Shown here piece by piece: positions 25,879-33,895 of a stretch of DNA of 64,000 bases (position 1 is its first letter; the number at the start of each line of letters is the position of its first letter). This DNA is from MPNP01 sp026710155 (lineage in GTDB: Bacteria > Pseudomonadota > Alphaproteobacteria > Rhodobacterales > Rhodobacteraceae): contig OZ241737.1 of the NCBI GenBank assembly GCA_965200885.1, positions 372,001 through 436,000 on the forward strand. Reading direction: 5' to 3'. Position numbers and translations under genes: made by a program. The notes beneath the pieces were generated by a model. That model was given only the letters and a program-made list of their open reading frames with translations, was not told where the DNA came from and ran no database searches.

Positions 25879-27249
25879 ATGTCAAACGAACCAAGATACA
25901 CAGGCAGCAACTTCAGGGGACATTCACGCCAGGAAGTTTGGCAAGCACGATCGGACCCGTTGCTGTCAGAAGTTGGTCCTGGCAAGCCTTGTGGTGAGTT
26001 TTTCCGCAGGTTCTGGCTACCGGTTGCCTTGGCAGAGCAAGTCGGGGAGCTTCCCCTTCGAATTCGGATCCTCGGCGAAGATCTCGTCCTGTTTCGTGAA
26101 AAACTGGGGGAGCTTGGTCTGGTTCACCTCCATTGTTGCCATCGCAACATGTCACTGGAATTTGGAATTGTCGAGGAAGGTGGAATAAGGTGCAGTTATC
26201 ATGGATGGAAATACGCCCTTGATGGTACCATTCTGGAAACACCTTGTGAACCACCTGCCAGCCAGGTCAAGAACAAGACCTGTCTGGGAGCCTATCCCGT
26301 CCTGGAATACAAAGGTATGATTTTTTCCTATATGGGACCAATGGAATTGTGTCCTCCCTTCCCGTTCATGGATACTTTTGATGAGGAAGGGGATGTCATG
26401 ATTCCCTACCTGATTGAATCACCTTGCAACTGGCTACAGGTAATGGAAAATGCCTGGGATCCCTACCATGTGGTTTACCTTCATACCAAGGCGGTTCGAA
26501 CACAATTTATCGAAGCCTTTGCGGAAATGCCAAAAATTCAATTTCATGAGCGGGGCTATGGCGATTTCTATACCAATACCCGGCGCGTTGAAGATATCAT
26601 CTGGATTAGGGTCCATGATCTGTTCCTTCCAAGTTTTACACAGAATGGAGGGCATTTCCCAATCCCTGATAAATCCCGTTACTTTGGCCGCTGCGGATTA
26701 AGCAGGTGGGTTACACCGATTGATGATACGAGAACGATGGTTGTTGCCTGGAGGCACTTTCGAGAGGGTGATGATCCAAGAGGATTGACAGATCCCAATG
26801 AAGTTGGATTGGGTAAAACGGATTTTTATGGTCAAGGTGGTGACCGAGATTATGAAACTCGACAGAAGGATCCAGGAGATTATGATGCCTGGGTATCACA
26901 AGGTCCGATCAATATCCACCAAAGGGAAAACCTGGCTTTCACCGACAGGGGCGTTGCCAAGGTCCGAAGGAAACTCCGATCAGTCCTCACTGATCTTTCC
27001 GTGGGCAAGGATATACCAAGACCATCAGATGTCTTTGAGAATCCGATTCCCACCTACGGTGGCGATACCATGTTGAATATACCACTGCAGGAAGGTCGGG
27101 ATGATGCGGCCATTCAAAAAATCGTGGCTCTAAAGGTTGCCGGAATATATCAATCGGGAGACAGATACACCGGCCGACAACGGAATGAATTCATCGTGAA
27201 GAAGCTCAGGGAATATGAACAAAGCTGGACCAATGAGAACAGCGATTAA
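25879..27249 (+). CDS. Rieske non-heme iron oxygenase, large subunit
   Basis: 456 residues. The Rieske [2Fe-2S] site is C-C-H-R at about residue 87 and CSYHGW at about 107; the first block has C-C-H instead of the usual C-P-H but the cysteine and histidine ligands are kept. The catalytic domain has NAWDPYHVVYLHT (near 195), giving the bridging aspartate and two iron histidines. This is the layout of ring-hydroxylating or O/N-demethylating oxygenases of the phthalate/vanillate-demethylase type. No ferredoxin or reductase gene is adjacent, so electrons come from elsewhere. First gene of a five-gene operon with two unknown paralogues, a DUF1116 protein and an amidase. Confidence 0.9.
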   Translation: MSNEPRYTGSNFRGHSRQEVWQARSDPLLSEVGPGKPCGEFFRRFWLPVALAEQVGELPLRIRILGEDLVLFREKLGELGLVHLHCCHRNMSLEFGIVEEGGIRCSYHGWKYALDGTILETPCEPPASQVKNKTCLGAYPVLEYKGMIFSYMGPMELCPPFPFMDTFDEEGDVMIPYLIESPCNWLQVMENAWDPYHVVYLHTKAVRTQFIEAFAEMPKIQFHERGYGDFYTNTRRVEDIIWIRVHDLFLPSFTQNGGHFPIPDKSRYFGRCGLSRWVTPIDDTRTMVVAWRHFREGDDPRGLTDPNEVGLGKTDFYGQGGDRDYETRQKDPGDYDAWVSQGPINIHQRENLAFTDRGVAKVRRKLRSVLTDLSVGKDIPRPSDVFENPIPTYGGDTMLNIPLQEGRDDAAIQKIVALKVAGIYQSGDRYTGRQRNEFIVKKLREYEQSWTNENSD

Positions 27250-27856
27250 TACCGGCAGGATTGAATGGTCCGGTGAGAATCCGGGAATTTACCTCAAGGA
27301 AAATGCTGACGGGGATTACTCCACTTTGGGATTGTTTTTCCGCGTGGTCCTATCTCCCTATGGCAGAGGGACAGGAGCAATAGTACTGGGCGAACCCGAT
27401 ACGCCTGATGGTTGGCCCAAAGTTCCAAATTTCATCATTGGGGACAATCAAAGGTTGTTCATGTGGCTTATCGATGGTTGGGTAAGCAAAATGCCAACCT
27501 TTGTTGGAAGGATCGGTCTTGATCACATGAGCTGGATTGATTTGCTTGGATCTACCAAGCATCCGACCGATTTGAAATCAAAATACACCGAGTCCCTGAT
27601 GGGCAAGGGTATTGAGGTTCAAATGATTTGGCAGGAGTTGGGAGCACCCCTCCCCGTTGAGTTGACAACTCCCAATTCAGTAACCAAGGAACATGAAATG
27701 TATGCGGTTTTTCTGGAAGCCCAAAAGGCTCGGATCAGGGTCAACAACGCGCCGCTGAAAGGATCAGTCCAATCCAGGCAATTTTTTGGAAAAACCATGA
27801 GTACAGCCTTTCTGGCATTATCTGAAACATGGATAACACCCAAGAGAATGAGTTGA
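27233..27856 (+). CDS. Unknown protein, paralogue 1 of a tandem pair
   Basis: 207 residues from ATG 27233, which overlaps the end of the oxygenase gene by 17 bases; this start aligns with the N-terminus of the next gene. Not recognised as any family I know. Shared landmarks with its neighbour: GRIEWSGENPGI, a GLFFRVVLSPYG strand, IGDNQRL, KYTES, VTKEHEMY and a closing FLALSETWI. It looks like a beta-rich soluble domain without signal or membrane segment. The tight operon places it in the same pathway as the Rieske oxygenase and amidase. Confidence 0.75.
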   Translation: MRTAINTGRIEWSGENPGIYLKENADGDYSTLGLFFRVVLSPYGRGTGAIVLGEPDTPDGWPKVPNFIIGDNQRLFMWLIDGWVSKMPTFVGRIGLDHMSWIDLLGSTKHPTDLKSKYTESLMGKGIEVQMIWQELGAPLPVELTTPNSVTKEHEMYAVFLEAQKARIRVNNAPLKGSVQSRQFFGKTMSTAFLALSETWITPKRMS

Positions 27857-27860
27857 GGTT

Positions 27861-28481
27861 ATGCATCTAGATACGCCCATCATGCCCGGCAGAGTCGATT
27901 GGACCGGCGAAAATCCAGGCATTCTTCTCAAGGATGACAATGATGACTTTTCGGCCATGGCCTTGTTTTTCAGGGTTTCCTGGTCACCGGCAGGTCAAGG
28001 TCAGCTCTTGCTTCTCTATTCTGACCTGCAGTCAGATCATGGTTCAGCCTCACAACCCAATGCATTGATTGGTGACAATCCACAGCTTGCTGATTTCCTC
28101 ATGGAAAATTTCATTGGCAAGCTCGGAGCTTTCAGACAGGCAAGACCCTACGATCACCTCAAGTACCAGCCTGCCTTCAATATTCGCTCGTCGGGAGATC
28201 CAACAAGTCATCGATATACTGAATCCATTTCGACATCAGAACTTTTTATTGAACTGGTTTGGGAAGATCTGGAACAACCCAGGATGCTGGAACTTGTTCC
28301 CGAACAAACGGGCACCAAGGAGCATTTCATGACGACCTTGTTGGTGCCAGCCAAAAGCGCTCAAATAATTGTCAATGGCAAGGCCCTTGCAGGCAAGATC
28401 GGTTCGAGGATCCAGGCTGGAATGGAAACGACAACGGCATTTTTGTATTTTGGTGAAACCTGGGTCATACCTGAGGGTTAA
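27861..28481 (+). CDS. Unknown protein, paralogue 2 of a tandem pair
   Basis: 206 residues, related over its full length to the previous gene (GRVDWTGENPGI, ALFFRVSWSPAG, IGDNPQL, RYTES, GTKEHFMT, FLYFGETWV). Conserved small and acidic residues plus the E-H motif suggest both are functional and may form a heterodimer. It starts four bases after paralogue 1 stops and ends six bases before the DUF1116 gene. Function unknown; a binding or enzymatic beta-barrel role is only a guess. Confidence 0.75.
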   Translation: MHLDTPIMPGRVDWTGENPGILLKDDNDDFSAMALFFRVSWSPAGQGQLLLLYSDLQSDHGSASQPNALIGDNPQLADFLMENFIGKLGAFRQARPYDHLKYQPAFNIRSSGDPTSHRYTESISTSELFIELVWEDLEQPRMLELVPEQTGTKEHFMTTLLVPAKSAQIIVNGKALAGKIGSRIQAGMETTTAFLYFGETWVIPEG

Positions 28482-28487
28482 TCGGGC

Positions 28488-29699
28488 ATGACTCCCTTGA
28501 ACACACAACAGGACCAGCTGGCATTCGATTACACCATGGTTGGTGAACCAGTCTGGAACAGGATTGAATTCGCCAGGGATGTCCTGCCCTTGGAAGACAA
28601 TTTTCTTTTGCATGCCGGTCCACCGTTCGAAGAAGAGCCGCCAACCAGACCCATATTGAATTCCGCCTGTGTTGCGGCTGTTTACGACGGTCTTGCCGAT
28701 GATCTTGATACTGCCGAAAAGATGATTCTCAACGGTGACATAAAGTTGTTTCCTGCTCAGGATTTTAATGTTGTTACACCTTTGGCGGCCGTTGTATCCC
28801 CTTCAATGCCCCTCCAGACAATTTATGATGCGCATCGTGGATTGGTCAGAACATTCTCACCAATCAATGGCGGCAACGCACCGGCTGCACGTTTGGGATT
28901 GAAATCAATGAAGGTGGTTGAACATTTGAAGTGGCTTAATTCTGAATTTGCCGAAGCACTTGCTTCAAGCCTGGCAGAGGGAATCAGTCTCATATCAATT
29001 GCCAGCCAGAGCCTTGCAATGGGTGATGATTGTCATGGCAGAACAGCACAGGCCACCCGAATATTGACCGGAGAACTCATGGATCGATCGGAGGTTGGAT
29101 CAATCAATACCAGATGTATGGCATTTTTCTCAAACTGCCCTTCCTTGTTTCTGAACCTTTGGATGGCTGCTACAAAATGCCTTTTGGTACTTGGTGAGAA
29201 TGTGCCCAAGTCAAGCCTTATTACTTCAGCGGGAGGCAATGGCAGAAAAGTCGGTATAAAGCTTTCTTCGGATCCAGATAAATGGTTCACGACCGATGCC
29301 AAACCACCGAAGGGTCCCTTTGACGTTGATGTTCCTAATTCAAGGGCATTGGGTGCCATAGGAGACAGTACCCTCGTGGATATTTATGGCTTGGGTGCCA
29401 TGGTTATTCACCTTGATCCTGTCATTCATCAGAAAATGACACCTTTTTTACCATCGGATTTTCCTGACATTAGAAAAAACCTCATGACAGGCGATCATAT
29501 CGGGTTTCAGGGTCTAGGCATCAAACTTGGAATTACGGCCCAAAGAGTTGTGGAATTAAAAAAATGTCCAGTGGTTTCGTTGGGTATTATTGATAAGGAT
29601 GGATTGGAAGGAAGGCTTGGGGGTGGTATGTACGACATGCCCTATTCCCTTTTTGAAAAGGCCCTGAAGCAAATGGAAAGGCATGACGATGAAGAGTAA
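28488..29699 (+). CDS. DUF1116 (YlbE/AllG-like) protein
   Basis: 403 residues of the DUF1116 family: LLHAGPPFEEEPPTRPILN, VAAVYDGLA, VVSPSMPL, GGNAPAARLG and the SLAMGDDCHGR segment that corresponds to the family's M-G-D-E-x-H-x-R. In enterobacteria the YlbE/AllG member is a subunit of oxamate carbamoyltransferase with FdrA and AllH. Neither partner is visible here, so this version must work with other proteins, possibly the two paralogues just upstream. The end overlaps the amidase start by 17 bases. Likely a step handling a carbamoyl or amide intermediate; that is inference. Confidence 0.85.
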   Translation: MTPLNTQQDQLAFDYTMVGEPVWNRIEFARDVLPLEDNFLLHAGPPFEEEPPTRPILNSACVAAVYDGLADDLDTAEKMILNGDIKLFPAQDFNVVTPLAAVVSPSMPLQTIYDAHRGLVRTFSPINGGNAPAARLGLKSMKVVEHLKWLNSEFAEALASSLAEGISLISIASQSLAMGDDCHGRTAQATRILTGELMDRSEVGSINTRCMAFFSNCPSLFLNLWMAATKCLLVLGENVPKSSLITSAGGNGRKVGIKLSSDPDKWFTTDAKPPKGPFDVDVPNSRALGAIGDSTLVDIYGLGAMVIHLDPVIHQKMTPFLPSDFPDIRKNLMTGDHIGFQGLGIKLGITAQRVVELKKCPVVSLGIIDKDGLEGRLGGGMYDMPYSLFEKALKQMERHDDEE

Positions 29700-30966
29700 C
29701 CTTCTTTCAGCAACAGAAATTGCCCAAAAAATCAAATCTGGTCAAACAACCGCTTCAAATGTCATGCAGGATTGCCTTGTGAGGATTCGGGAGCGCGAGG
29801 AGTTGATCGGTGCTTTTTCCTTTATTGATTATGACGAAGCCCTAAAATTGGCTGAAATGGCGGACAAAAACCCAACTGACGGTCCACTTTCAGGTGTCCC
29901 TTTTGCGATCAAGGACATAATTGATGTTGAAGGGTATCCCATTACCCAAGGATCATCCATTTATCAAAACAGAACACCTAGGAAGAATGCTGAATGCATA
30001 AAGCGGCTGATTGAAGCTGGCGCCATTCCAATCGGGATAACTGTTTCCACTGAATTCGCCTGCTTCACACCTGGCAAGACGGTCAATCCCCATAATCCGA
30101 CTCATACACCTGGGGGTTCTTCCAGTGGTTCAGCAGCAGCAGTTGCAGACAAGATGATACCATTTGGATTGGGCTCCCAAACAGCTGCCTCCTTGGTCAG
30201 GCCAGGTAGCTATTGTGGAATTTTTGCCTACAAATCATCAAACGGCTATTTAAGTCTTGAAGGGGTGTTGGCTCTCTCTTCAAGCCTGGATTCATTGGGT
30301 GTTCTTGCCAGATCACCTGACGATCTTCAACTTGTCAGAAGTGTTCTCGGTGAAGATCAACAAAATAGTATCAATTTTGAAGTCAAGCCGCGTATCGCCT
30401 TTATGAAAGGACCCCATTGGGACAAACTTTCAGAGGATGCAAGGGTTAATTTTGAAAAGAGTTTTGTGCTGCTGAAGGAGAAGGGTTCGCAGGTAAAATA
30501 TGTCGATCATCCGAAGGAGTTCAATCTGCTGACCGAAGCGCACAAAACCATCATGACCAGGGATATTTCACAATCGCGAGGATTTGAGTATGAAAATTGC
30601 CGATCCCAACTGAGTGACAAATTTATCGAACTTGTTGAAGAAGGTTTGGCCAAATCTGATGAAGATTACATGGAAGCCTTGAGTGCAAGGAATCGTGGAT
30701 TAAGGGTTTTGTCACTCATGTACAACTTTTATGATGTCATCATTGCACCAGCCACCTCAGGGGAGGCACCGAAGGGATTGATGGCTACTGGAGATCCCCT
30801 ATTCAGCCGAGACTGGACCTTATTGCAACTACCCGCAGTCTCGATGCCCTTTGGCAAGGGTAAAAACAATCTTCCCCTATCTTTGCAGTTAATCGGCTGG
30901 TATGGCAAGGATCAGAACTTGATTGATTACGCTGCCAGAATAAACAATCTGCTTAGTGAAGTATAG
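29683..30966 (+). CDS. Amidase-signature hydrolase
   Basis: 427 residues. The Ser-cisSer-Lys triad is recognisable: lysine in VPFAIKDIID (near residue 75), the GGSSSGSAAAVA loop (near 147) and the nucleophile in SQTAASLVRPG (near 170). Similar in layout to AtzE/AtzF and other catabolic amidases. It overlaps the DUF1116 gene, is last in the operon and probably releases ammonia or cleaves a C-N bond late in the pathway. ATGs at 29683 and 29689 are both possible; GGAAAGG favours the second. Confidence 0.9.
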   Translation: MTMKSNLLSATEIAQKIKSGQTTASNVMQDCLVRIREREELIGAFSFIDYDEALKLAEMADKNPTDGPLSGVPFAIKDIIDVEGYPITQGSSIYQNRTPRKNAECIKRLIEAGAIPIGITVSTEFACFTPGKTVNPHNPTHTPGGSSSGSAAAVADKMIPFGLGSQTAASLVRPGSYCGIFAYKSSNGYLSLEGVLALSSSLDSLGVLARSPDDLQLVRSVLGEDQQNSINFEVKPRIAFMKGPHWDKLSEDARVNFEKSFVLLKEKGSQVKYVDHPKEFNLLTEAHKTIMTRDISQSRGFEYENCRSQLSDKFIELVEEGLAKSDEDYMEALSARNRGLRVLSLMYNFYDVIIAPATSGEAPKGLMATGDPLFSRDWTLLQLPAVSMPFGKGKNNLPLSLQLIGWYGKDQNLIDYAARINNLLSEV

Positions 30967-30991
30967 TCAGGGCCTTATATCCCATGGGGAT

Positions 30992-32203
30992 TTAAAAGAA
31001 AGCCTGCAATCCGGTTTGAGCCCTTCCCAATATCAGGGCGTGTATGTCATGGGTTCCTTCGTATGTATTAACTGTTTCAAGGTTTTGTGAATGGCGTATT
31101 ACCCGGTATTCTGCCTGTATCCCGTTTCCGCCAAGCATATCCCGTGCCATTCGGGAGATATCCAATGCTTTCCCACTGTTGTTCCTTTTGATCATTGATA
31201 TCATTTCCGGAGTGAACAGGTTTCTATCCATCAACCTTCCGACCCTTAACGCTGCCTGTAAACCAAGGGTTATTTCGGTCTGTATATCAGCCAATTTCTT
31301 CTGGAAAAGCTGTGTGTTTGCCAAGGGTCTTCCAAACTGCTTTCTTTCCATACCATAATCACGGGCAATCATCCAGCATTCCTCGGCAGCACCCATTGTT
31401 CCCCAGGCAATTCCATACCTGGCCCTGTTCAAGCATCCAAACGGTCCACTCAAACCCATGGCATCTGGCAAAAGGGCGGATTCACCCACCTTGACTCCAT
31501 CAAGTACAATACTTCCCGTGGCGGATGCTCGCAAAGACAGTTTACCCTCGATTTTCGGTGCTGACAAACCATTGAAATCCTTCTCAAGAATGAACCCCCT
31601 TATGGGGCCATCCTTGTTTTCCATTTTGGCCCAAACAACGAATACATCAGCCAATGGTGAGTTTGAAATCCATGTTTTGGTTCCATTGAGTTCATAACCG
31701 CTGCTTGTTTTAGTGGCAATAGTTTTCATGCCTCCGGGATCAGATCCTGCTTCCGGTTCCGTCAATCCAAAACAGCCAACGAATTCACCCATTGCCAGCT
31801 TGGGCAAATACTTTCTGCGTTGTTCATCAGTTCCATAGGCCAGGATGGGATAGATAACAAGGGATGATTGGACACTCATTGCCGACCGGTAGCCTGAATC
31901 AACCCGTTCAATTTCCCTCGCAACCAATCCATAGGTAACATAACTGGACTCGGACCCCCCATATTCCTCGGGCAGAGTTACTCCCAACAATCCAGCCTCT
32001 CCCATTTTCGAAAACAGATCACGACCAGATGATTCTTCCATATAATCCTTGTCTACCCGTGGTCTCAATTCACTTTGACAAAAGGCCTGGACTGCATCCT
32101 TGAAAAGAACCTCTTCCTCTTCCAGCTGGTCTTCCAACAGGAATGGGTCTTGCCAATCAAATACAACTTTCGAAATGGTGTTTTTCTTCATTTTCTCACC
32201 CAT
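30992..32203 (-). CDS. gcdH: Glutaryl-CoA dehydrogenase
   Basis: 403 residues of the acyl-CoA dehydrogenase fold. FAD/acyl motifs are GCFGLTEPEAGSDPGGM and KTWISNSPLADVFVVWAK; the catalytic glutamate lies in NTYEGTHDIHALILGRAQTG. The N-terminal pattern F-D-W-x-DP-F and the S-V-Q-S-S segment are those of glutaryl-CoA dehydrogenases, which oxidise and decarboxylate glutaryl-CoA to crotonyl-CoA in lysine and tryptophan breakdown. Monocistronic, convergent with the amidase operon. A second ATG at 32191 is possible. Confidence 0.93.
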   Translation of the reverse strand: MGEKMKKNTISKVVFDWQDPFLLEDQLEEEEVLFKDAVQAFCQSELRPRVDKDYMEESSGRDLFSKMGEAGLLGVTLPEEYGGSESSYVTYGLVAREIERVDSGYRSAMSVQSSLVIYPILAYGTDEQRRKYLPKLAMGEFVGCFGLTEPEAGSDPGGMKTIATKTSSGYELNGTKTWISNSPLADVFVVWAKMENKDGPIRGFILEKDFNGLSAPKIEGKLSLRASATGSIVLDGVKVGESALLPDAMGLSGPFGCLNRARYGIAWGTMGAAEECWMIARDYGMERKQFGRPLANTQLFQKKLADIQTEITLGLQAALRVGRLMDRNLFTPEMISMIKRNNSGKALDISRMARDMLGGNGIQAEYRVIRHSQNLETVNTYEGTHDIHALILGRAQTGLQAFF

Positions 32204-32391
32204 GGTTTAAACCCGTTTCTACTTTATACCGTAATCAGAATAATAACTTAATCACAAGACTTTGGATATACAATTTTGGTCCACCTTTTCTAATTGTGAA
32301 CTCGGGTTGATTTTGAAAATTTCAACAATCCAACTGAATAAATAACCTTCTGGTCTTCAAAACCCCTTTTTGAAATTATACATTTGGCAGC

Positions 32392-32481
32392 GGAGACGTG
32401 GCCGAGTGGTCGAAGGCGCTCGCCTGCTAAGCGAGTGGACGGGAAACCGTTCCGAGGGTTCGAATCCCTTCGTCTCCGCCA
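32392..32481 (+). tRNA. tRNA-Ser (GCT)
   Basis: 90-base gene with long variable arm (GGACGGGAAACCGTTCC), acceptor stem GGAGACG/CGTCTCC, anticodon loop CTGCTAA with GCT, T-arm GGGTTCGAATCCC and encoded CCA. It borders the AT-rich ietAS-like island, but I find no second copy of its 3' end in the window. Confidence 0.95.
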
Positions 32482-32916
32482 TTTATCTAATTGTTCCGTA
32501 TTGAGACTAATACTTAAGGGCGCGTAACTATTCAGGTATCCTGAGTACCTTGAAAACAGGCACAATCGGAATCCCCCAATATATTTTTCTGCACAATCCT
32601 TTGCATTTCCGTCTCTAAAAGTCTAAAACCTTCAAGATATTGACAATTTCTTGACCTGAATAGTTACAAAGGCAAAACCTTTGCTGGCTACTGATCTAAT
32701 TGAAACTATCATGGGATTAGAAAATCTGAATCAGGTAAATTCGATTGTTTGCACCTGAATAAAAACCTCACATCTTTATATTTGTTTTTCCTCTCCTCTA
32801 GGGATATTTAATTTATAGTGAAAACATCAATGCATTTTCAATTTTTCATTCAGAAGGATTGAATTATCCCGATTAAAACATGGAATAAAAATCCAAAAAA
32901 ATTTGGAGAGATAATC
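32482..32916. other. Gene-free segment left of the ietAS-like island
   Basis: Holds the inverted repeat pair at 32524-32667. The rest is A+T-rich with no recognised gene; the last 100 bases probably carried the promoter of the ATPase gene. Confidence 0.4.
32524..32667. repeat. Inverted repeat pair GTAACTATTCAGGT, MITE-like or IS relic
   Basis: GTAACTATTCAGGTA at 32524-32538 and its 14-base inverse ACCTGAATAGTTAC at 32654-32667, enclosing 144 bases without coding sequence. The same 15-mer recurs at 56,620. No target duplication is visible at the edges. It could be a miniature transposon or the two ends left by a deleted insertion sequence. Confidence 0.65.
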
Positions 32917-33895
32917 ATAGCTACTGCTGAACAATTCAAATCTCTTATTAGGTCTCATTTCTCTGAGGAGCCTGAGAGGTTTAATTCAATTGCATTGCAA
33001 GTTGCAGCACATGAAGCAAGGAAAGGAAACTCGGATTTCGCCCACGATATCCGTAATCTTATTGATATTGAGCGCAAGAAATCAAGTAAGAAGAAGAATT
33101 TGACTTTCCAAAGTGAACTTAACGGTTTGGTTAATATTGAAGAATCAGAAATTTCAAAGCAAATGCTTGTTTTAAGTGAAGAAATCAATGAGAGAATTGG
33201 ATTAATTATTCACGAATTTCGACAACAGGGCCAAGCTAAAATCATATGGATTAACTCATCGTAGAAAAATTCTTCTAATTGGTCCTCCAGGTACTGGAAA
33301 AACAATGACTGCCAAGGTTTTGGCCTACGAACTCAAACTACCACTTTATACCATACAAGGTGATCGTTTGGTTACTAAGTTTATGGGTGAGACCAGTGCT
33401 AAGCTGCGCCAGATTTTTGATTTTTTACAGGTAAACTTAGGAGTATTTTTGTTTGATGAATTTGATGCCATCGGTGGCAAACGAACCATGGAAAATGATG
33501 TAGGAGAAATGAGAAGGGTTCTAAATTCTTTTCTAAATTTTATAGAACAGGATACTTCTGATAGCATTGTCATTGCTGCAACAAATAATCCACAGCTATT
33601 GGATCAAGCTCTGTTCAGAAGATTTGATGATGTCCTCTATTATAAAAGGCCTACGGATACGGAAAAAAAAGAGTTGATTTCAAACAAACTTGGTAAATTC
33701 AAATCTGCAGGATTTTCCTGGACATCAGTGTTGAAAAATTCATCAGGACTCAGTCATTCTGAATTAGTGATTGCTTGCCATGATGCGATCAAAAATGCAA
33801 TTCTCAATGACAAAAAGAAGATCAGTGCCTCAAAATTAAATATTATGATTACCAAAAGGCAGAATGCACTTAAACGGACCTGCGAAATTTTATGA
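32917..33895 (+). pseudogene. AAA ATPase of an ietAS-like system, inactivated
   Basis: Frame 1 (32917-33264) matches the N-terminal part of the ietA-type ATPase (ATAEQFKSLIRSHF, IALQVAAHEARKG). The position where ATG is expected reads ATA, six bases after a perfect GGAGAG ribosome site. A frameshift near 33,240 moves the rest to another frame: ILLIGPPGTGKTMTA (Walker A), GVFLFDEFDAIGG (Walker B), VIAATNNPQLLD and LFRRFDD (arginine fingers). The ATPase partners a subtilisin-like protease encoded next. Such pairs (IetAS) are described in Ti-plasmid incompatibility and among phage-defence systems. Codon use is much more A+T-rich than in the host catabolic genes, pointing to acquisition by transfer. 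Confidence 0.85.
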
